A stretch of DNA of 64,000 bases, taken from positions 70,958 to 134,957 of the forward strand of contig JAJDCD010000012.1 of the NCBI GenBank assembly GCA_029261035.1, read 5' to 3'. The translations under genes were made by a program, and so were the position numbers. Shown in pieces: positions 62,001 to 64,000 of the stretch (position 1 is the stretch's first letter; the number at the start of each line of letters is the position of its first letter). Below the pieces are notes generated by a model that worked only from the letters and a program-made list of their open reading frames with translations, was not told the origin of the DNA and did no database searches. The DNA comes from Candidatus Omnitrophota bacterium (lineage in GTDB: Bacteria; Omnitrophota; Omnitrophia; Omnitrophales; JACROU01).

Positions 62001-64000
62001 TTCACTACCGTATGAACAATCGCAACATCATCCAAAGCTTCAAGTACTCCCGCTTCTCTCAATGTTTGCGCCATCAAATCAATGTTTGGATTTTTTCGAA
62101 TAATTGTCTCTAAAATCTCTAATTGTTTTTGTTCTTGATACGTTAAGTCAGAAGCCCCTCTTCGAGCTAAAAGCTTAAACTCTTCCACAGATAGATTTGT
62201 ACTAAGACGTCTGAGAATATTTTGAATTTGAGGCTCCGCTAGTTTAGAGTTCACAGCACTATCTTTATGCGTAAACTCGGATGCAGTTTCTACAGCGTAA
62301 CTCTTGCCTGCTTGCTCAATATAATAAGTACTATTTTGATCATTAAAATTCAGAGCTGTCTCTTCAATAGCTTTTAGCTCTGCCGTGATCGTCTTTTGTA
62401 TAGCATCTGGCAATTGAGTAAAATCTTCTCTTTGAACAATACGCTTCAATTCTTCTATAACTTTGTTTCTAGCACTGAGAAGGTTTTCTAGGCCACTTTG
62501 GGTTCCCCCTAATGCAATATCTTTTTCCCCTACCCGTGAGGAATCGTAATCGCTTTGATATTGAGAAACAACATTCAAATGTTCTTGAAGTTCCGATTCA
62601 GATAATGCGGAGTCACTTTTTAAGCTTTGTTTTAAATTTTCAAGAAAAGTTTTATGCTTATCATCAATGTCATTCACCAACATGGTTAACAAGAAATTGC
62701 TGGCTTGACGATCTTGATTTGTTAATAAAATATCAGCCAACTCTTCCTTCGTTACACGATCCGTAGCTTTAGGATCATCAGAACGGTTTGCATCAACATA
62801 AACAATGTTTAGTTGATGAAAAAGAGGGGTTACTGCTGCAGAAAGTTCAAAAGTAAAGAGAGCTGTACGTTCTTCACCTGCTTCTTGCTGAGCCTTATCT
62901 TTCAATAACTCTTGAGTCACAAATTCCATATCAATACTGCCTTCTTGGAACATTTGTCTAAATTCTGGGCTGCGCGCATAAATAAAGTCACTTCCTCCAC
63001 GATGCTCTCCTCCAGGAAGCCCTTTCTTTTCTTTACCGTAAAGATGATCCTTGCTGATTCTTACACCACGGTCTCGTTTCATTGATTGAATCGCATCAAA
63101 AGCAGTGGTACCCCCATCATAAAGGTCATAAATATCTGCCTCACCATTCATAATAACGTCAACACCGCGGGTAGCCCCTTTATTAAAGTAAAAAGCGACT
63201 CTTTCATTAGGACCCACATTTGCAGGGTCTGCTAAAAATGCTTTTACATCAAGTTCACCCTCTGCTTCGCCCGCAAATTTAATTTGATTATCACTCAATA
63301 GGACATTTCCATTAGCATCTCTCATCACATTACCGTCAACATCTCTTACAACACGAACAATTCTCCATGTGGTTTCTTGATCTTTAAGCACAAGAACATC
63401 CACATTTTCGTCTCTGTCCCAATTACCTGCTGCATCTTCTTTACGTAACAAACGGTCAATCAAGCCACCTGATTGGGCATCAGATCGAGCTAAATCGACA
63501 TCCCCTAGTAAGTCTCTCTCATCTCCGTTGGTTAAAATGTTCTTTACAACAATATGCCTAGAAGCTCCCTCACTGCGTTTTGTCTTAATCGCCTTTAAAA
63601 TTCCTTGATTATCACTTACCGTATCAATACGAGAATCATCAATATTTACAAAGTGATCGGTTCCTTTAGAGGCATCCATCACCTTAATTCCATAAGACGC
63701 TAGTAATGGTAAAACAGCATGGTCCATCGTTCCTGAAAAACCGCTAATATCTGATCCGTTGTTATAGAATAAATTCAATGTTGCGTTACGAGAAGAACGG
63801 CTTGATTCTGAAGAAACAGTGATTGTTTTCATTAATTCTTTTCTCTGACTAGGGTCTCTTAACTTTTCACTGATTGTCTCATCTTTTTTCTCAGTACCAT
63901 GAGCTCGTTTCCATACAAGCTGTGTATGGACATTCAATAAAGGATCGGACTGATTCAAACTTGGCGACACAGCACCTCCTGAAAAGACCTTAATTGAAGA
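53000..64000 (-). CDS. Giant protein (at least 3,656 aa) with two HExxH zincin-like motifs, 5' end probably outside the window
   Basis: Function unknown. The frame is open from the right edge to the stop at 53000. A GTG at 63970 with GGAGG just upstream could start it, but no signal peptide follows and the first residues read as mid-domain sequence. Numbering from 63970: 60-420 resembles the C-terminal half of an SF2/SecA-like helicase (FSGTMDHAV..., KGATRGVDV near 268, AIQSMKRDRG near 295). There is one hydrophobic segment near 1150, TPR-like helices about 1780-1900, and HETNH near 2823 with a later Glu in VVEEILAYY. HELTH near 3323 has TDELIAYQ 21 residues on. The rest is charged, helical and rich in Glu, Lys and Gln. 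It ends AKSKAKRAA. Domain assignments are motif-based. Confidence 0.82.
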   Translation of the reverse strand, partial: SSIKVFSGGAVSPSLNQSDPLLNVHTQLVWKRAHGTEKKDETISEKLRDPSQRKELMKTITVSSESSRSSRNATLNLFYNNGSDISGFSGTMDHAVLPLLASYGIKVMDASKGTDHFVNIDDSRIDTVSDNQGILKAIKTKRSEGASRHIVVKNILTNGDERDLLGDVDLARSDAQSGGLIDRLLRKEDAAGNWDRDENVDVLVLKDQETTWRIVRVVRDVDGNVMRDANGNVLLSDNQIKFAGEAEGELDVKAFLADPANVGPNERVAFYFNKGATRGVDVIMNGEADIYDLYDGGTTAFDAIQSMKRDRGVRISKDHLYGKEKKGLPGGEHRGGSDFIYARSPEFRQMFQEGSIDMEFVTQELLKDKAQQEAGEERTALFTFELSAAVTPLFHQLNIVYVDANRSDDPKATDRVTKEELADILLTNQDRQASNFLLTMLVNDIDDKHKTFLENLKQSLKSDSALSESELQEHLNVVSQYQSDYDSSRVGEKDIALGGTQSGLENLLSARNKVIEELKRIVQREDFTQLPDAIQKTITAELKAIEETALNFNDQNSTYYIEQAGKSYAVETASEFTHKDSAVNSKLAEPQIQNILRRLSTNLSVEEFKLLARRGASDLTYQEQKQLEILETIIRKNPNIDLMAQTLREAGVLEALDDVAIVHTVVNDYKELGLKAGQKVEKLKTGDIQFREGLVGQERGTTEASTVSEVLRLANQRVREDQLPDVATQAGGVGAKVMERKALSDFNSDQLDTKTVKTLQKELLSQGMINNTQEGLLTQTGMKMVELALHLKGQLTAAEGVTLSEEEIANQKALRQALGKLISSRQGVAPPVPPVGASDSDIVTFTFALVGMGFINAEDANEKTLDKLVQLNSFFSEFKKFVPSEAVEPNEWARILSAKNSRAELAKIIQREMMKVSTPTREMGLYPQQRKVIDGIVDAHESQEKFQYQQANLNKDIDRLEDKLRMSRTPEKTKIRRWIQRNLLEGFDVWNRDQLDQERRVRARDLMKLKAKRLYQNTVHNIKGFFTNPEKVKISALLKDVNRESPNLDDADLAQKLVEKISIVSSEQLNIEDHRDLVSLLSSETNRKALSGYKVNKLGDLVRQLQSVRKSDPQGYKNNPEALRAQAFQQFTTSQAPVSVRSILNVGAIQPVAFVASSVVSGVLVGLGKVIAVLPLVNLLPGISELKKRPSDIDQVDDLSYGERLIEKIRGADISFKQVVIGDRSFANGFLGGDKAFNQQILKRIETTSDGAQKKILSKAYQQYLLAEDSSKSKELKDSLMQLIAATKDLKDSTKAPTVMGTPDGKGNYIIVDDLGKSVTVPVDQTSNVDYWQEEKGDHDIEDGGVYKTVGGKVYRMYRITTSPDTKTGGIKFSSTIQSTTKVVAGETKKIKTPDPKQPTIEVDFNSDTGHYSYKGVVLEPRKDTKVTIAGVEYEVKVTPSAVNSGYDGNKTGVESITLSVLDESSTQIKEGEAVAFELPKFIQARRQLNNKKTAEAEFLERLNGFDNELARQYEVELRIREEYKKQLKRQGWNDHMIDQYIDTYLMENYPPQDYLTVNFLEQLQKDFKLQIEDILPLVNPNFSKEQIVDISKGLKDGSKEGAIVAMGAATAKDLSIKQLLSIATLNKDTALGLGKLLKQSQTHGYRDGEGVVSALIYHLNSSIKKESDAERQEELRALLSSLDTLISVEDEARNIEVAKMRRDFFNQAQMLNAALSLVKAEHELSVEDILNVLIQKDITPLQDLVSRRNFAVSDTSSFDSILEGILNIATITNTQPNQKALIGTIRTLQIAQNTDKEIRVLRESGKEAEANTLAETALNAYTDAINFLDRKEIQSELGAKLLAEAYAARGQIFFDRALSLKEDDAVSSSDFVLARQDFENAIKQDASMQAFLKKQLKQIQVIAPKLQSQLTAKDKKKAEAESGVYQADKLYFDPNQLTGDYKVVYDLYQGVVDQYGSEANSRAIQLDENVKHGSHLKQIIEGTESITEQNRETIRRLAIAARTYAQKGLGASLFDPYKDIPTEAGREEEALQQLKVLVSSNQGANGLFSAAKDYGIASNFSLALVGNRGDEGRDSSAIGASGRNREVRFFIHYLEKMVSQYRTSGRDPRVLADIKRNFASEVAEEITSHSGPGQDLVVFDTAHKIELKEAESGDPKSKAAIQLSENSKVSERMLHDFLISTEKGMSKTDPSNFLKSPLANKEIVKLLSENGIESSDVIKVLRDSLLLKHRDRLLDGFGLTASYRADLKKKLLALNKGLGKPGVVDWKETIGHMVRFGPGKKDLVENIARIFAAQLVNRDEFGRTSDETSIRKRINQLVDGEYYAWHFVDSVDDSWLAPREVIYEQLVRRMDPVETRDLDLLLERIEKGEALPHSDNLRVQIGKERVVDPTDRKMIEVYAALEVMDEENVKLPESQRASAETLKQRKIEVLQTIREDAQVIESVGRDAFNRTMDEARAFAAENDISTHRLSDFIQVARTQLGQGQEGVDWKIQLKQLANRKGKTSLREMVLQHATQLVVEHNEMRSQHDKRVEQETSKQQKLEDVLEGIVSSYAQGEILGGETLAEKLVSQGAENPYQALVLMEASNKLGEITEISLDLEELGNEIRNWLIGNVNSWLRQAREGKDVYLATKGKDGKPVMKVIRAEEMASLARKVDKEGADKIKFILSSEYPQDPIDAFLENIVVVDKEANREDFLQLVYTQLYINNQWEFNAENALGFFVNPKERAKYYEIATKDSAEELELDLSNPQIEAFIAKLAKEILSLNPKMTYEEAESKAVTQLKTNIYEGSQLVMKLFAETNGLGTISFSPALGKDISANKGLLKEFKQARKNVLHETNHALFFSLSDLEREAIIDVIKTLDGYEEASKDLLNSGYTEEQVVEEILAYYSQKDIDLDPELMTKGEQFFAKTFVTDRDRGILQNLFHQYGFSSIQAKVKNRFTVDGQFSGRTLAAAKAEIQSKNIQIAQIKIPEIEVLASLGDKKVESVESVIASTSSESVSAIPSLDLGVDEAVKRIPELNTILTEALAQGDEAVVSIVVNYKGAPRRMEFSTDAIAARNILKKGAEVKESMKSSDSLTAIQLGKDYIEELQGFVNDYPTQALKVEPVLKGFKSQIASLEAQINEQAKEVLGGKKVQAISTELSAPYKALPTLSADEFDALKREHPEAIGETFAEVISALEGQEESERAEELTVITEVNDQVKSLTLPMTDVTSFMTQVSARSLGAATIPGQTILGAFQTENQMKSLLDSVLPAEMQEYKGVIAKALEQALRINAGAYIDPSIVRSIRSENFDAALTGVAAYADLENRTIVLNQLIVDRAATGDQEALNALAINLIHELTHLENIEALSSIDNLVLRAATDELIAYQRTQLAAQKLGNTDLAQFLEIFNQRLAQAIENQDLDNPVIRMALRGMNDTAQDYLNEGVAPFVSTLPLTLQNAASKYLRTHYSGATDWVSMKLVENAIAVSALAASSPAPNIKDQGFVTNSQQVDSEASFKRLIDPLTVDSGIAHFIHVEDPALAAQLKENFKNHPLLTTAVGRTGFAVVNITSQAVSDTIKNLVKKGAREENVVHVSRADGQEGVISVLYQETKGVDSRLSNEQKQLINKFLFETGRYLSRNGVGALTAGELAGIYNSETNQIVMNFSHVVKLANQFLAEFKAKSKAKRAA

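Overview
The window looks like a chromosomal segment of an AT-rich, diderm (outer-membrane-bearing) uncultured bacterium. Candidate phylum Omnitrophota (OP3) is my best guess. It rests on the mix of a conserved fab/rpmF/coaD cluster, a gap-pgk-tpiA-secG operon, LPS-type glycosyltransferases, many dispersed palindromic intergenic repeats and, above all, consecutive giant genes. The phylum call is inference; no 16S rRNA is present. Every gene I can support is on the minus strand, so transcription runs from high to low coordinates.

Layout, right to left. (1) 31251-64000: three giant genes in tandem make up half the window. The first is at least 3,656 codons and is open at the right edge. It carries two HExxH zincin-like motifs and a possible degenerate SF2 helicase piece. 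The second (about 1,495 aa) has a signal peptide, a TIKI/EreA/ChaN-like domain and a beta-propeller. The third (5,516 aa) has a signal peptide, the same TIKI-like domain, about five membrane blocks built from a degenerate repeat, HEAT-like helices, a kinase-like domain, an HD domain and a HAD domain. All three seem to end in a related C-terminal module finishing in Ala-Ala. (2) 21844-31127: an envelope polysaccharide/glycolipid operon with a CDP-alcohol phosphatidyltransferase-like protein, a GT9, two GT4, a polyprenyl-phosphate sugar-1-phosphate transferase, an O-antigen ligase/polymerase, a WaaE-like GT2 and an MGDG-synthase-like GT28. (3) 17402-21718: family 4 uracil-DNA glycosylase, priA, def, fmt. 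(4) 11765-17201: central carbon operon gap-malQ-pgk-tpiA-secG with a visible promoter and a terminator after gap. (5) 7312-11673: MFS transporter, galT, recG. (6) 1-6929: rsmD-coaD-yceD-rpmF-plsX-fabH-fabD-fabG-acpP-fabF (fabF cut by the left edge), the usual bacterial fatty-acid and phospholipid start-up cluster.

The gaps between these blocks are populated by at least three dispersed repeat families: GTGACWGTCAC palindromes, GTCATCCCCG/CGGGGATGAC paired hairpins, and GTCATTCTGAGG...CTCAGGATGAC elements. Several gene ends are built from these repeats, and they explain some misleadingly long open frames. No tRNA, rRNA, CRISPR array or complete insertion sequence was seen.
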